Part shown: in pieces, positions 56,610 to 64,000 of the stretch
Layout of the letters: every line of letters starts with the position of its first letter
How positions within the stretch are numbered: the stretch's first letter is position 1
NCBI RefSeq assembly: GCF_002242685.1
Contig: NZ_NBIM01000004.1
Location: 62,001-126,000 of the forward strand
Source of the DNA: Oceanimonas doudoroffii
GTDB taxonomy: Bacteria; Pseudomonadota; Gammaproteobacteria; Enterobacterales; Aeromonadaceae
DNA length: 64,000 bases
Reading direction: 5' to 3'
Made by a program: the position numbers and the translations under genes
Notes under the pieces: generated by a model
Database searches by the model: none
What the model was told of the DNA's origin: nothing
Seen by the model: only the letters and a program-made list of their open reading frames with translations

Positions 56610-56681
56610 ATATAACGTCTTGCTCACTAGTAAATGAAGAGCGTAGCAATTAATTTATCCACGCACAGCAACTTATTATAA
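56610..56681 (-). repeat. attC-like site 5
   Basis: Minus strand TTATAAT (56681-56675) to GTTATAT (56616-56610). Inner boxes pair: AAGTTGCT with GAGCAAG, and GCGTGG with CTACGC around an AT-rich loop. The outer left box has AAT in place of AAC. Confidence 0.5.
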
Positions 56682-56682
56682 G

Positions 56683-57825
56683 CTATTTCCGCCTTCGTGA
56701 CTGTGTAAACTGATGAAGGATGAACGGCTCTATTTTTTCCATCATAAGACCTATCAGCTTGTTTACATGCTCTGGCATCAAAATTTCACCTTCTTTCACG
56801 CCACAATTTTCAAACGCATACATTACAGCTTGATTTAGAACACGGTCTTTTTCTTTTTCAAACGAAGCTTTCATGCCGGCTGGAATAACTTCATGAAATG
56901 CAGCCTCGATAGAACCATTCGGAATCTTTTTATAATCATACGCCGCACGTATCTCAGAGTTTGAGAGGTTTAAATCTACCACCAGATCAAGCTCTTCACC
57001 CGCAACTGGATTTATAGCGTACGTATTTGATATCTCTTCACCTTCATAAGATCCAGCTAAGCAAAGAACTACTCGTTGAACACCAAAATATTCTACGTAG
57101 CCAATTACCTGCTTGGTCTTGCTACATCCTTTGATTGAGACACAATGAAGAGGAATACCTTCGGGGCGGTTTTTTATTAAATCAGTTTCATAGAAATAGC
57201 CAAAACAGGCTTCAGCTTTGTCATTCCTTAAGTAATGTGTTGCTTCAGTACATTTCTCTGCTGGAATACCAGAAGACACGGCTAAAGCTAGTGCTGACTT
57301 TACAATTGAACGGCCTGCTTCATGGCCACCAAAGGAAAAGTTAAAACTCAACATATCTGGGCAATAAGATGACTCTGATTTTGCATTACTCAGCAGTTCA
57401 TTGAGGTCAACTTGAGGGTATTTTCTTTTTACACCTTGAAGCATTCGCTCTGCTTCAGGTATGGAACGGGCTCTAACTTGGATTCGTACGCCAGCCCCAG
57501 ACTCTAATGGGCTCTCAGAATATAGAGGCTTCTCTAAATCCATACTTCCATCAACATTGAGCTTTAGCTTATCTCCACCTGTAGTTTCAAACAGTTGAGA
57601 TGGTACTTCTCCACGCTCACGACTAATCCCAAAAAAGAGACTCAAGGGGTTTAGTTGCTTTGCCAACTCCGATTCCCAATTATCTCCTGACGCATTGTTA
57701 CAACTTCCACAAATAAACCCTTTAACTTTCTTTTTTCCACCAATTGCATTGGGGATAAGGTGCTCTTTTGTATCATTTTTTTCTGTAATTTCTTCGTTAC
57801 AAAGAGCACATTTGGGAGTGGTCAT
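56683..57825 (-). CDS. Cassette gene 5: HNH endonuclease-like protein
   Basis: A 380-residue protein beginning with an HNH_5-type zinc/nuclease module: CALCNEEI near residue 6, the catalytic histidine in KEHLIPNAIGG near 20-30, and CGSCNNASGDNWESELAKQL near 38-58. The rest is a long uncharacterised domain with four further cysteines, probably a sensor or effector part. HNH proteins with a large unknown C-terminal domain are common as phage-defence genes on cassettes and islands; this role is inferred. No modification gene is adjacent, so it is not a classical restriction pair. Confidence 0.72.
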   Translation of the reverse strand: MTTPKCALCNEEITEKNDTKEHLIPNAIGGKKKVKGFICGSCNNASGDNWESELAKQLNPLSLFFGISRERGEVPSQLFETTGGDKLKLNVDGSMDLEKPLYSESPLESGAGVRIQVRARSIPEAERMLQGVKRKYPQVDLNELLSNAKSESSYCPDMLSFNFSFGGHEAGRSIVKSALALAVSSGIPAEKCTEATHYLRNDKAEACFGYFYETDLIKNRPEGIPLHCVSIKGCSKTKQVIGYVEYFGVQRVVLCLAGSYEGEEISNTYAINPVAGEELDLVVDLNLSNSEIRAAYDYKKIPNGSIEAAFHEVIPAGMKASFEKEKDRVLNQAVMYAFENCGVKEGEILMPEHVNKLIGLMMEKIEPFILHQFTQSRRRK

Positions 57826-57857
57826 TTTACTTCCTTATAGACGGCGATACTTGAATA

Positions 57858-57956
57858 GCTTATAACACCCAAACAGAGGAACATAATTGTTGGCTAAAAT
57901 TAGTGACAAAGGAACAAAGCCAGCAGTTTTTTCTCTATTTATTTGGCTTGTTAGGA
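57858..57956 (-). repeat. attC-like site 4
   Basis: Minus strand TCCTAAC (57956-57950, containing the stop codon of the upstream gene) to GTTATAAGC (57866-57858), 99 bases. Inner boxes CCAAATAAATAGAG and CTCTGTTTGG are complementary in part. Confidence 0.58.
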
Positions 57957-58760
57957 GGATTGTAACCCTTTTCTAGAGCGGTCATTCTCATGAAGCCCAT
58001 CGAAATCTGAAACAGTAATTTCGGATAACTTTCCAGTCATATTAGTTTTTGACAAATCAACGCTATTTATATCCATATTGTTAAACAACCACAAAAACCA
58101 ATTATCTATTTCCGTTCTATTCTGTTTCATATAAAGATGTGTAGATCTATTGATCACAAAAGCCAAAAAGTCGGCTACTTGCAACAAAGGCTCTTCATGA
58201 GATGACTGAAATTTACCTTCGTAATTATTTGGGAAGTTATGAAAAATTTCATTTCCTACAATAGAATTTGGCTTACCTAAACCTTCATCAATGAAGACAT
58301 TTAAATTTTCAGGAGTATTTGAGTAGAATATTTTTATTTTAATTAATAACCAAAGAAGTGAAAGGTCAGATGGCTTTTCCAAAATGAACTGACTAATTCT
58401 CCCCTTAATCTTTTTTATATCGTGATCTCTGAGCGTTCTATCATCTATGGTTTGAATAAAAACTTTCCATTTATGTTGGCCATATATTTCGGCAAAAGCC
58501 GAAAATATGGCTAAGTTTGCTTTGTCAGGCAATCTTCCCCATGGGCCTTTCCTATTATAAATATCCACGAAATGAAATTCGTTAGGTTCAATAGAAAACT
58601 CACTTTTAATGAATCCAATACAATTCGTAATTTGCTCACGAATATAAAAAACATCCTTATCGGGGAAAGCTACACCAACGTTTGTCCTTCTATTTCCAGT
58701 AACATATTTGGAACCAGTTGAAATTATTGGGCCATATGTGTCGTCAATAGCAATATACAT
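57951..58760 (-). CDS. Cassette gene 4: DUF3800-like protein
   Basis: A 269-residue protein with the RNase-H-like DUF3800 pattern: acidic first strand MYIAIDDTYGP, FHFVDIYN near 62, VFIDEGLGKPNS near 160 and the hallmark C-terminal LLQVADFLAFVINRS near 195. DUF3800 proteins are frequent in mobile elements and defence islands and may be nucleases; no activity is shown here. The stop codon lies inside the attC-like core box. Confidence 0.65.
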   Translation of the reverse strand: MYIAIDDTYGPIISTGSKYVTGNRRTNVGVAFPDKDVFYIREQITNCIGFIKSEFSIEPNEFHFVDIYNRKGPWGRLPDKANLAIFSAFAEIYGQHKWKVFIQTIDDRTLRDHDIKKIKGRISQFILEKPSDLSLLWLLIKIKIFYSNTPENLNVFIDEGLGKPNSIVGNEIFHNFPNNYEGKFQSSHEEPLLQVADFLAFVINRSTHLYMKQNRTEIDNWFLWLFNNMDINSVDLSKTNMTGKLSEITVSDFDGLHENDRSRKGLQSS

Positions 58761-58766
58761 GATATC

Positions 58767-58885
58767 CCTCTAATGCCGCATACAGGTGTGAGCAATGCTA
58801 CCACCGACTAAAACCATGAAACCGTAAACACAAAGCCCAACGTTGAACTAAAAGTTATAAATCACTCTTAAATGTTTTGTTAGGC
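58767..58885 (-). repeat. attC-like site 3
   Basis: Minus strand GCCTAAC (58885-58879) to GCATTAGAG (58776-58768), about 119 bases. It shares blocks TAACAAA, AGAGTGATT, TGTTTACGGTT, GTGGTAGC and TTGCTCACACCT in order with the site at 59989-60116, so both belong to one attC family. Confidence 0.72.
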
Positions 58886-58906
58886 ATTCATTTAATGCGA
58901 TTATCG

Positions 58907-59284
58907 TCAATAAACTTTCATTTTATCAAATCGGTCTTCATGCCCAGCTTCTGGGTTTGTATTTTCACTTACAACTTTGACTGTCACTGGTCCTGATTTG
59001 GAAAAACCAGTTCGAAGTTTAAGGTGTAGCAAAAAATCAAAACATGCAGATCCTGTTTGGTAACCAAACTGCACGTTTACAAAACCAGCATGCCAAAAAT
59101 CTGCAGTCCCAGGGCTACCATCTTCTTTTCTGATTTCGACACACACTGTTCCACTTAAGCCATAGGCCGTATAGACAGTAGCTTTAGTATTAGCATCAAC
59201 TTTCACGGAATTTGCATGTACAGGTGACACCAAAACCAGAAAAGTGCCTAAAAAACAAGACCTCCTCAGACGCAATGTATTCAT
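58907..59284 (-). CDS. Cassette gene 3: small exported protein of unknown function
   Basis: A 125-residue protein with a basic N-terminus (NTLRLRRSC) and a signal peptide cleaved near residue 24-25 (VSPVHA-NS). The mature part is beta-rich with two cysteines (GLSGTVCVEIRKED near 45 and GSACFDFLLHLKLR near 78). No family recognised; no enzyme motif. Low GC content. Confidence 0.68.
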   Translation of the reverse strand: MNTLRLRRSCFLGTFLVLVSPVHANSVKVDANTKATVYTAYGLSGTVCVEIRKEDGSPGTADFWHAGFVNVQFGYQTGSACFDFLLHLKLRTGFSKSGPVTVKVVSENTNPEAGHEDRFDKMKVY

Positions 59285-59348
59285 ATCTCACCTACCGACT
59301 TGAAAGTAGCACCGAACAAGTATAGACCATGAAAGCTCAGAGGTTGAT

Positions 59349-59432
59349 GCCTAATGCATTACACCAACGGAGACAAAAAGCGTTTCGAGCCTAGCGAGGC
59401 TTTTTGTTTCCCGATGGATGCTTTTGTCATGC
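59349..59432 (-). repeat. attC-like site 2
   Basis: Minus strand GCATGAC (59432-59426, degenerate) to ATTAGGC (59355-59349). The inner arms ACAAAAAGC / GCTTTTTGT pair perfectly, and flanking GGGAA/CTCC-type bases extend the stem, giving the extended imperfect hairpin expected of a folded attC. Confidence 0.55.
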
Positions 59433-59439
59433 TTATAAA

Positions 59440-59916
59440 CTACTTACAATCAGGAATAATTTTGGGCAAGTCATTAGTTAAAGCTATATTGAATACCTTT
59501 GCTAGCTGCATCAAAAAGGTAGCTGCAGCATTGGTATGGTCAACTCGATAATTAGTTAATGTGCAATCATTGTTTAGGTCGGCAGTAATTGTGCCTGTAC
59601 TTGAACTGTCATACGCAACAGCACTTAAATTAATCGGCCCCTTGCTTACACGCCAGACATGCCTATTTCTGAAGCCCAAAGAAATTTCAACCCTTGCAGG
59701 GTTTCCAAGGTCAAGGTATGCGTGCTTACACCATACCTCTCCTTCATTTCCCTGACAGATTGTATCACGAATAGCAATACCCGCATCTTTGCATTTTTGT
59801 GTTAATTTAGGTTTAGTCAACTCAGGGCTAGAGCATACCATATTGGTTAAATCCAAGGCGTTGGATTTAAGTGGTGCACATACAACCAAGGACATAAGTA
59901 ACACTTTAATATCCAT
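59440..59916 (-). CDS. Cassette gene 2: exported cysteine-rich protein of unknown function
   Basis: A 158-residue protein with a signal peptide (MDIKVLLMSLVVCAPLKSNA, cleavage near LKSNA-LD) and six cysteines in the mature part (MVCSSPEL, QKCKDAG, TICQGNEGEVWCKHAY, NDCTLTN, IPDCK), suggesting several disulfides. No family recognised. Typical of periplasmic or secreted cassette proteins. Confidence 0.7.
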   Translation of the reverse strand: MDIKVLLMSLVVCAPLKSNALDLTNMVCSSPELTKPKLTQKCKDAGIAIRDTICQGNEGEVWCKHAYLDLGNPARVEISLGFRNRHVWRVSKGPINLSAVAYDSSSTGTITADLNNDCTLTNYRVDHTNAAATFLMQLAKVFNIALTNDLPKIIPDCK

Positions 59917-59988
59917 GTGTAAGCTCCAGTGTGGAATAACACCAGATAAGTCTAGCTCAATATTTTTGGCAGCACTGGCTTGTTGTAG

Positions 59989-60116
59989 GCCTAACGCTGC
60001 ATTAAGGTGTGAGCAACGCTACCACAAAACTTAAACATGCAACCGTAAACATACAACCCTACGATGGAATGAAAAATACCAAGCGTTGTGAATCACTCTC
60101 AAATACTTTGTTAAGT
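59989..60116 (-). repeat. attC-like site 1
   Basis: The best site in the array: minus strand ACTTAAC (60116-60110) fits RYYYAAC, and GTTAGGC (59995-59989) fits GTTRRRY. Inner boxes GTGATTCACAACGC and GCGTTGCTCAC are complementary with an extra-helical bulge. 128 bases long. It directly follows, and overlaps the stop codon of, the first cassette gene. Confidence 0.75.
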
Positions 60117-60887
60117 TATTTTTTCCCATTCCTTTTTTTTGCACCCTAGACAGTAGTTCTTAGAAAGGTACTTGGAAACGATACCATCAACGATATCTAT
60201 CGCCCCATTTAGGTCTACAGTCTCTTTTGGAATTTCCCAACCTTTCACACCATGCCTAGCCTCAATACCTAAAACACCAAAGCTATTTGCAGTACCTGTG
60301 AATGCCTTAATTTTATCTTCATCAAGCCCCAATGTATAAATTGCATTTTTTTGACCGCCACAGTGGTGACAAATAGTATCCCAAATACAATACAAGTTAC
60401 GCCAATCAAAACCAACCGAAACTTGTCGAAGTAAGTTAAAGATATCTTCATGCTCGATACAAAGTTGAATATATGCTGTAGTTTTATGGTTAAAAGGGGC
60501 ATCGAATTTACTACGTTCTTCATTTCCGATGAAGGGGTTCGAGGCAGGCACTTGACTTGAGAAGTCTTCCTGGCTCCAGTCAGACCATGATGGACAATCT
60601 TTGTCTGAGCTAAAAATTTGGTCAACGGATATTGGACCGTAGCGCCTAAAATTATTGAACCCATAGTCTATAGCCAAAGCCCCATTTAGAAGTTGCATTA
60701 ACCCTTTTATCGCAGATACTACTTCAGTGAGGTTTTTATTCCCTTTAATATGAGGGAAATTAAGAAAATACGCCTCTGCTTGATGATCGTCAGAGTCTTC
60801 GTAAACGCTAAAGTGAGGTGATGACATAAAATTTGCCATCCCAAACAAAACTTGTCCATTACCACTTAAAGAAACTAGCCAATTCAT
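60111..60887 (-). CDS. Cassette gene 1: protein of unknown function
   Basis: A 258-residue cytosolic protein without signal peptide or membrane segment. A possible zinc site is formed by CHHCGG near residue 185 and CLGCKKKEWE at the C-terminus (two CxxC-like pairs). Tryptophan- and aspartate-rich middle. No family recognised. The ATG at 60887 has AAAGGTG before it; the frame open to 60947 lacks one. First gene of the visible array in transcription order. Confidence 0.68.
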   Translation of the reverse strand: MNWLVSLSGNGQVLFGMANFMSSPHFSVYEDSDDHQAEAYFLNFPHIKGNKNLTEVVSAIKGLMQLLNGALAIDYGFNNFRRYGPISVDQIFSSDKDCPSWSDWSQEDFSSQVPASNPFIGNEERSKFDAPFNHKTTAYIQLCIEHEDIFNLLRQVSVGFDWRNLYCIWDTICHHCGGQKNAIYTLGLDEDKIKAFTGTANSFGVLGIEARHGVKGWEIPKETVDLNGAIDIVDGIVSKYLSKNYCLGCKKKEWEKIT

Positions 60888-61416
60888 ATTACACCTTTGT
60901 AATTTAACATTATAATACTGCACATGCGCATATTTCTTCCATCGCAACTGCTAACTTTCACAGGTAGGCCATTGATAATAAACGAATCATCACTAATAAC
61001 CTATATTCGATGATGAGCAAAAACACGCATCAGTAGTATCAATGTAAGCTTGCGCACTATCCACAAAGCACTGACACAACCTGAGCAGATCATGAGCATT
61101 TTTACGTCCAGTTTGCAGTTCACGTGCTTGCTCAGGGAGAGACTACACACGGAACACGCAATCCCGGAAATATACTGTAATAAAACAGCAGCTTTTTTCC
61201 TAGGCCACGCTACCGCCCAGCCTCACTGTAGCGAGGCCATTTTTACTGTGATAAAGAGTGTTATTGAGCCTAGTAATACAGATAATGCAATTGTAATTTT
61301 TTCAAATTGTGATCCTAGTTTTCTCCATACACAAGAGTTGTCTTATAATCCCAAGTCTGACGCTACTGCGAGGAGGTATCGCTCATTAGCGATGGACTGA
61401 AATTCCACAGGCAAAA
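60888..61416. other. Gap between cassette array and XRE gene
   Basis: 529 bases without a convincing gene. It holds a strong hairpin, GGCCACGCTAC at 61203-61213 with GTAGCGAGGCC at 61228-61238 (one mismatch), followed by ATTTTT on the plus strand, possibly a terminator or an attC-like remnant. No integron integrase or recognisable attI was found. The promoter for the cassette array should lie here. Confidence 0.4.
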
Positions 61417-61623
61417 CTATGGCAGCAGCCCTTTAGGATCACATTCAAGAACCTGTGCGAGCTTATAAAGCATATCTATTGTCAAGTTCACTTCGCCACG
61501 CTCGACCCTGCCAACGTAACTCCTGTCAACCTTGGCCAAGTGAGCCAGTGTCTCTTGAGATACTCCAAAAATCTTGCGTTGATGACGAATTTTCAGCCCT
61601 ACTGCTTCAGCTAACTCACTCAT
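61417..61623 (-). CDS. XRE-family helix-turn-helix regulator
   Basis: A 68-residue DNA-binding protein of the Cro/C1 type. The helix-turn-helix runs through SQETLAHLAKVDRSYVGRVE (about residues 21-40). It has the size of restriction-modification controller proteins and small phage repressors. Divergent from the winged-helix-like gene at 61764 with 140 bases between starts, so it probably regulates that gene or itself. The ATG at 61623 fits family length better than one at 61674. Confidence 0.8.
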   Translation of the reverse strand: MSELAEAVGLKIRHQRKIFGVSQETLAHLAKVDRSYVGRVERGEVNLTIDMLYKLAQVLECDPKGLLP

Positions 61624-61763
61624 TCTTATCACCAAAATGAGAAGAACTATGTGGAGTTGTACCGCCGCAGACAACGGACTATAATCCGCATTTATGATTT
61701 CACCAGCTCTTTAGGTAAACCAACCCTAGGAGCTTCCTCTCAACCAAAAATGAGACTCAGAAA

Positions 61764-62300
61764 GTGCCAAAGAGAAGAAGTTCGATATTTTGTCAGAATA
61801 CACTTACAACTATAGCGAGCTTTGATGGCCCATTCTCTTGTGGCAGTTTACGTAAAAAACTTCAATCTGAATGCAGTCTTCTTGATGGCCTTTCTCTTGA
61901 GCAAGCAAGAATGGCAACTTATTATCGTATTAAGAAGCTTATAAACATAGGTTGGATTGAGGTTAAAAGTGGAACGCATGGCCCTAAACAGCTATATATA
62001 GTTACAGAAAAGTTCAGAGGCTCATTATTATCTGAATCATCAAAGTTAAATTCAACTATACCTTCTAATGACAAAGTTGCACAGGAGCTACGCTCAAGAC
62101 TAAAAGAATATGAGTACGAGATGCATGCTCTGCAAGGTGAATCCGAGGAATATGAACGCTTATATCGATCTTACCCAGACAACAAAGATCAATACTTACC
62201 AATATTTGAGGAAACTATTGATAAAAGGTGGAAACTAGCTGGAAGAATTAGAGCTATAGAAAATATGCTAAAGAATAAAGCATATAAAAATAATTATTAA
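61764..62300 (+). CDS. Winged-helix-like protein with coiled-coil tail, unknown function
   Basis: A 178-residue protein. The first 85 residues have a winged-helix pattern (QARMATYYRIKKLINIGWIE then VKSGTHGPKQLYIVTEK), suggesting a DNA-binding protein or transposon accessory. Residues about 105-170 form a charged coiled coil. GTG start assumed; the ribosome site is weak. It is the only plus-strand gene of the acquired region and lies convergent to the second ykgJ. No family name is given with confidence. Confidence 0.6.
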   Translation: MPKRRSSIFCQNTLTTIASFDGPFSCGSLRKKLQSECSLLDGLSLEQARMATYYRIKKLINIGWIEVKSGTHGPKQLYIVTEKFRGSLLSESSKLNSTIPSNDKVAQELRSRLKEYEYEMHALQGESEEYERLYRSYPDNKDQYLPIFEETIDKRWKLAGRIRAIENMLKNKAYKNNY

Positions 62301-62312
62301 TGAAAGACTTAA

Positions 62313-62618
62313 CTACGAAGTATGAGCCTCTAAGTCTGTCAGCACTTTTAAAGCAGCCTCAGGTCCAGAGCTGCATATCATCGTGTCACTCTTAAAATTA
62401 CCACAAACCGCAGGTCTGTTTGACAACCCGAATAGCTTACATAGGTTGTTTTCATCGAGTTGCACACACCTTATACCAGCAGGCTTACCATTTGGCATTC
62501 CTGGGATAGGAGATGATATCGAAGGCGCAATACAACAAGCACCACAACCTCTGCCTAACCTTTCAGAAATACAAGGTGACCAATCTGAAATGGCTATGTT
62601 ATAAACTTCCACCATCAT
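62313..62618 (-). CDS. ykgJ: Complete ykgJ-type cysteine-cluster protein on the element
   Basis: A 101-residue YkgJ-family Fe/Zn cluster protein with all cysteine motifs: CGACCIAPSISSPIPGMPNG near 25-44, CVQLDENNLCKLFG near 50-63 and RPAVCGNF near 67. It is a homologue of the gene truncated at 54392-54625 but AT-rich and divergent, so it is not a recent duplication. The first ten residues (MMVEVYNIAI) look unrelated to family starts, so translation or the upstream end may be element-derived. It begins 10 bases after the tnpC-like gene, same strand, likely cotranscribed. Confidence 0.82.
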   Translation of the reverse strand: MMVEVYNIAISDWSPCISERLGRGCGACCIAPSISSPIPGMPNGKPAGIRCVQLDENNLCKLFGLSNRPAVCGNFKSDTMICSSGPEAALKVLTDLEAHTS

Positions 62619-62628
62619 ATATCCACAC

Positions 62629-63048
62629 TCATTTTTTCAGGTTGAACTCTAACACATTTTTGTCTACTACGCCATGTCGTTCTAAATGCTCAAGATACTT
62701 TTGAATATGATAAAGCTGATAGACTAACTCTAACCTTTCACCTTCGGAGATCCTCAGTAAATCTCTCAGTTCGTCTCTTTGTTTTCTATATTTATTTTTT
62801 AAATCACGTTCTTTGCGTATCTGCTCTTTGCTTTCTTTACTTTCAACTTCTAAAGCTGGAGAGTTGATTTCCTTGCTCTTAGCTATTCTGCCTTTAATTT
62901 CCTTATATCTTGAATGATTATAATTCAGTGCACCATTAGCTAAACCAGCTCGCTTTTCTACCGCATGCTGACTAACTTTAGCACCTTCAGAAATTAGCTC
63001 CAACAAGGCCTTCTCAGCTGCAATCGCACTTCGCTCTGTACTTTTCAT
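62629..63048 (-). CDS. tnpC: TnpC/DUF6262-like small coiled-coil transposition protein
   Basis: A 139-residue basic protein: an N-terminal helix-turn-helix-like part (SAIAAEKALLELISEGAKVS, then AVEKRAGLANGALNYNHSRY) and a long coiled coil (about 70-130). Size, order and pattern match the small third gene of Tn554-type transposons and of tyrosine-recombinase trios. It overlaps the upstream recombinase gene by four bases, implying coupling. The family name is recalled, not searched. Confidence 0.72.
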   Translation of the reverse strand: MKSTERSAIAAEKALLELISEGAKVSQHAVEKRAGLANGALNYNHSRYKEIKGRIAKSKEINSPALEVESKESKEQIRKERDLKNKYRKQRDELRDLLRISEGERLELVYQLYHIQKYLEHLERHGVVDKNVLEFNLKK

Positions 63049-64000
63049 AAAATAATTCCGTAGAACTCTAATGCTTGTTTATAGCTTTCCATTTCCAACC
63101 TGAAAAACTCCCTACTCGCTTCGGGTTTACCATCCTCTATAGACTGCAAATATAACAACCTGAACTTTTCATATCTTCTTTTCCAGATGGGTATGGAATC
63201 TTTATCAGCAACTAGGTTTTCACAATCAGGTCTACAGTTCGCTGACTGCGACACAGCTTTAAAATCACACTCTGTTCCATTCATACAATACATCCCGTTA
63301 CCTAGGGATACCAACTTTGATTTTCTCCTTTTAGCCAGTGATTTTGCTTGTTGATATGACTGATACGTTTTTAACTTAGAATCAACATGTTTCTGTTTCT
63401 CTAGTATCTCTCCTCCCCTCCCAAACAAGTTATTACCATTCTGAAATTTCATTGCCATTGTTGCAGCTCTTTCAAGATCTGCTCTTTCCAACTCTTTAGC
63501 AAAGGCGGACGATATTTTACCTGTTAGCATGCTAGATTCTGTTGATCCATCAGAATACCAATCAGCAAGCGTCTTACCAAGATGTTTTAGATGAGAAGCC
63601 AGTTGTCTCATTGTCACTAGCTCTAGCCGCCTTACATGTACAGCAATGCTTCTTCTAAATTGATGTGGGGTTACAGGCCACTTTGCTCCAGGATAGATAA
63701 CTGACTCTACATACTCAGGCTCAGCGATGTTGGGATTAAGTTTCCAAAACTCTTCAGTGTCTTCCTCTGTTATATATATATTATTCCTCTCAGTCCAATT
63801 CATAACCTTTTCTGAGTTCCTTTGAGTTTTCATCAATCTAAACTTACGATGAGTGATAAAATGCCTAGCATCTGTCTTTATATACAAATAATCCAACTCA
63901 TCTTCTTCGACGTTAAAAAGTGCTTTAGCTAACCCCCTCACTTTTGAGAAAACTATTTTAATATAAGGTGAAGCAGCCCACCACTCTTCGACTCCACCTT
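63045..64000 (-). CDS. tnpB: TnpB-like tyrosine recombinase of a Tn554-type element (5' end outside window)
   Basis: C-terminal 318 residues of a tyrosine recombinase; the frame stays open to the window edge, so the GTG at 63941 is not the start. Visible catalytic parts: the HxxR box in WPVTPHQFRRSIAVHV (about 130 residues before the long tail), the following LASHLKHLGKTL, and the nucleophile tyrosine in ADWYSDG. A long C-terminal extension carries a cysteine cluster (YCMNGTECDF, NCRPDCENL) as in Tn554 TnpB. A TnpA-like partner would lie to the right, outside the window. Confidence 0.75.
   Translation of the reverse strand, partial: GGVEEWWAASPYIKIVFSKVRGLAKALFNVEEDELDYLYIKTDARHFITHRKFRLMKTQRNSEKVMNWTERNNIYITEEDTEEFWKLNPNIAEPEYVESVIYPGAKWPVTPHQFRRSIAVHVRRLELVTMRQLASHLKHLGKTLADWYSDGSTESSMLTGKISSAFAKELERADLERAATMAMKFQNGNNLFGRGGEILEKQKHVDSKLKTYQSYQQAKSLAKRRKSKLVSLGNGMYCMNGTECDFKAVSQSANCRPDCENLVADKDSIPIWKRRYEKFRLLYLQSIEDGKPEASREFFRLEMESYKQALEFYGIIL

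Noticed and set aside
61050..61400. A 116-codon plus-strand frame between the array and the XRE gene
   Set aside because: No ribosome site, no protein-like pattern, and it runs through a strong hairpin.

Overview
The window is chromosomal DNA of a GC-rich marine-type gammaproteobacterium. Gene content and order (hslO-pckA, greB-tex, bioH/gntX-nfuA, gpsA-secB-yibN//gpmI-envC, cyoABCDE, the yjfIJKLMC set) fit Aeromonadales, for example an Oceanimonas- or Zobellella-like genome. The genus is an inference from synteny and protein style, not a database result.

Left part (1-27,200): the end of hslO; pckA; a PAS-GGDEF-EAL protein; a LysR regulator divergent from fdhD and a YdeP/FdhF-like molybdoprotein; an Lrp-type regulator; a Rof-like Rho inhibitor; a Zur-type operator between a DUF1826 gene and a COG0523 zinc GTPase; a deletion scar joining the 3' ends of an lrgB/cidB-like gene and a lysR gene; greB-tex; an MFS transporter; an ADP-ribosylglycohydrolase homologue lacking its metal motif; rsuA; a GNAT; a BCCT carrier; and the six-gene yjf envelope-stress/PspA-like operon, with two palindromic dispersed repeats.

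Middle (27,250-45,000): a porin, a small secreted protein, an EEP-fold enzyme, a VOC protein, the cytochrome bo3 operon, a LysE exporter with a LysR gene, and a ureide cluster. The cluster holds allE, LysR and GntR regulators, two NCS1 permeases, an allantoin/hydantoin racemase, and an exported racemase homologue without the catalytic cysteines.

Right core (45,300-54,400): yeeN, a flavin reductase, bioH, gntX, nfuA, gpsA, secB, yibN, gpmI and envC.

From about 54,620 to the window end the DNA becomes AT-rich and foreign. The left edge cuts a ykgJ-type cysteine-cluster gene within its CxxCC motif. Next come eight consecutive single-gene units, all on the minus strand, each followed by an attC-like site. 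No integron integrase is visible, so this is a cassette array of the type called CALIN (attC cluster lacking an integrase). The cassettes encode secreted proteins, an HNH nuclease, a DUF3800-like protein, a membrane protein and a decayed gene. To the right lie an XRE regulator, a winged-helix-like protein, a complete second ykgJ, and the tnpC- and tnpB-like genes of a Tn554-type tyrosine-recombinase transposon, cut by the window edge. The simplest reading is a Tn554-like element that inserted into ykgJ, carries an intact spare ykgJ next to its recombinase genes, and transports an integron cassette array as cargo.
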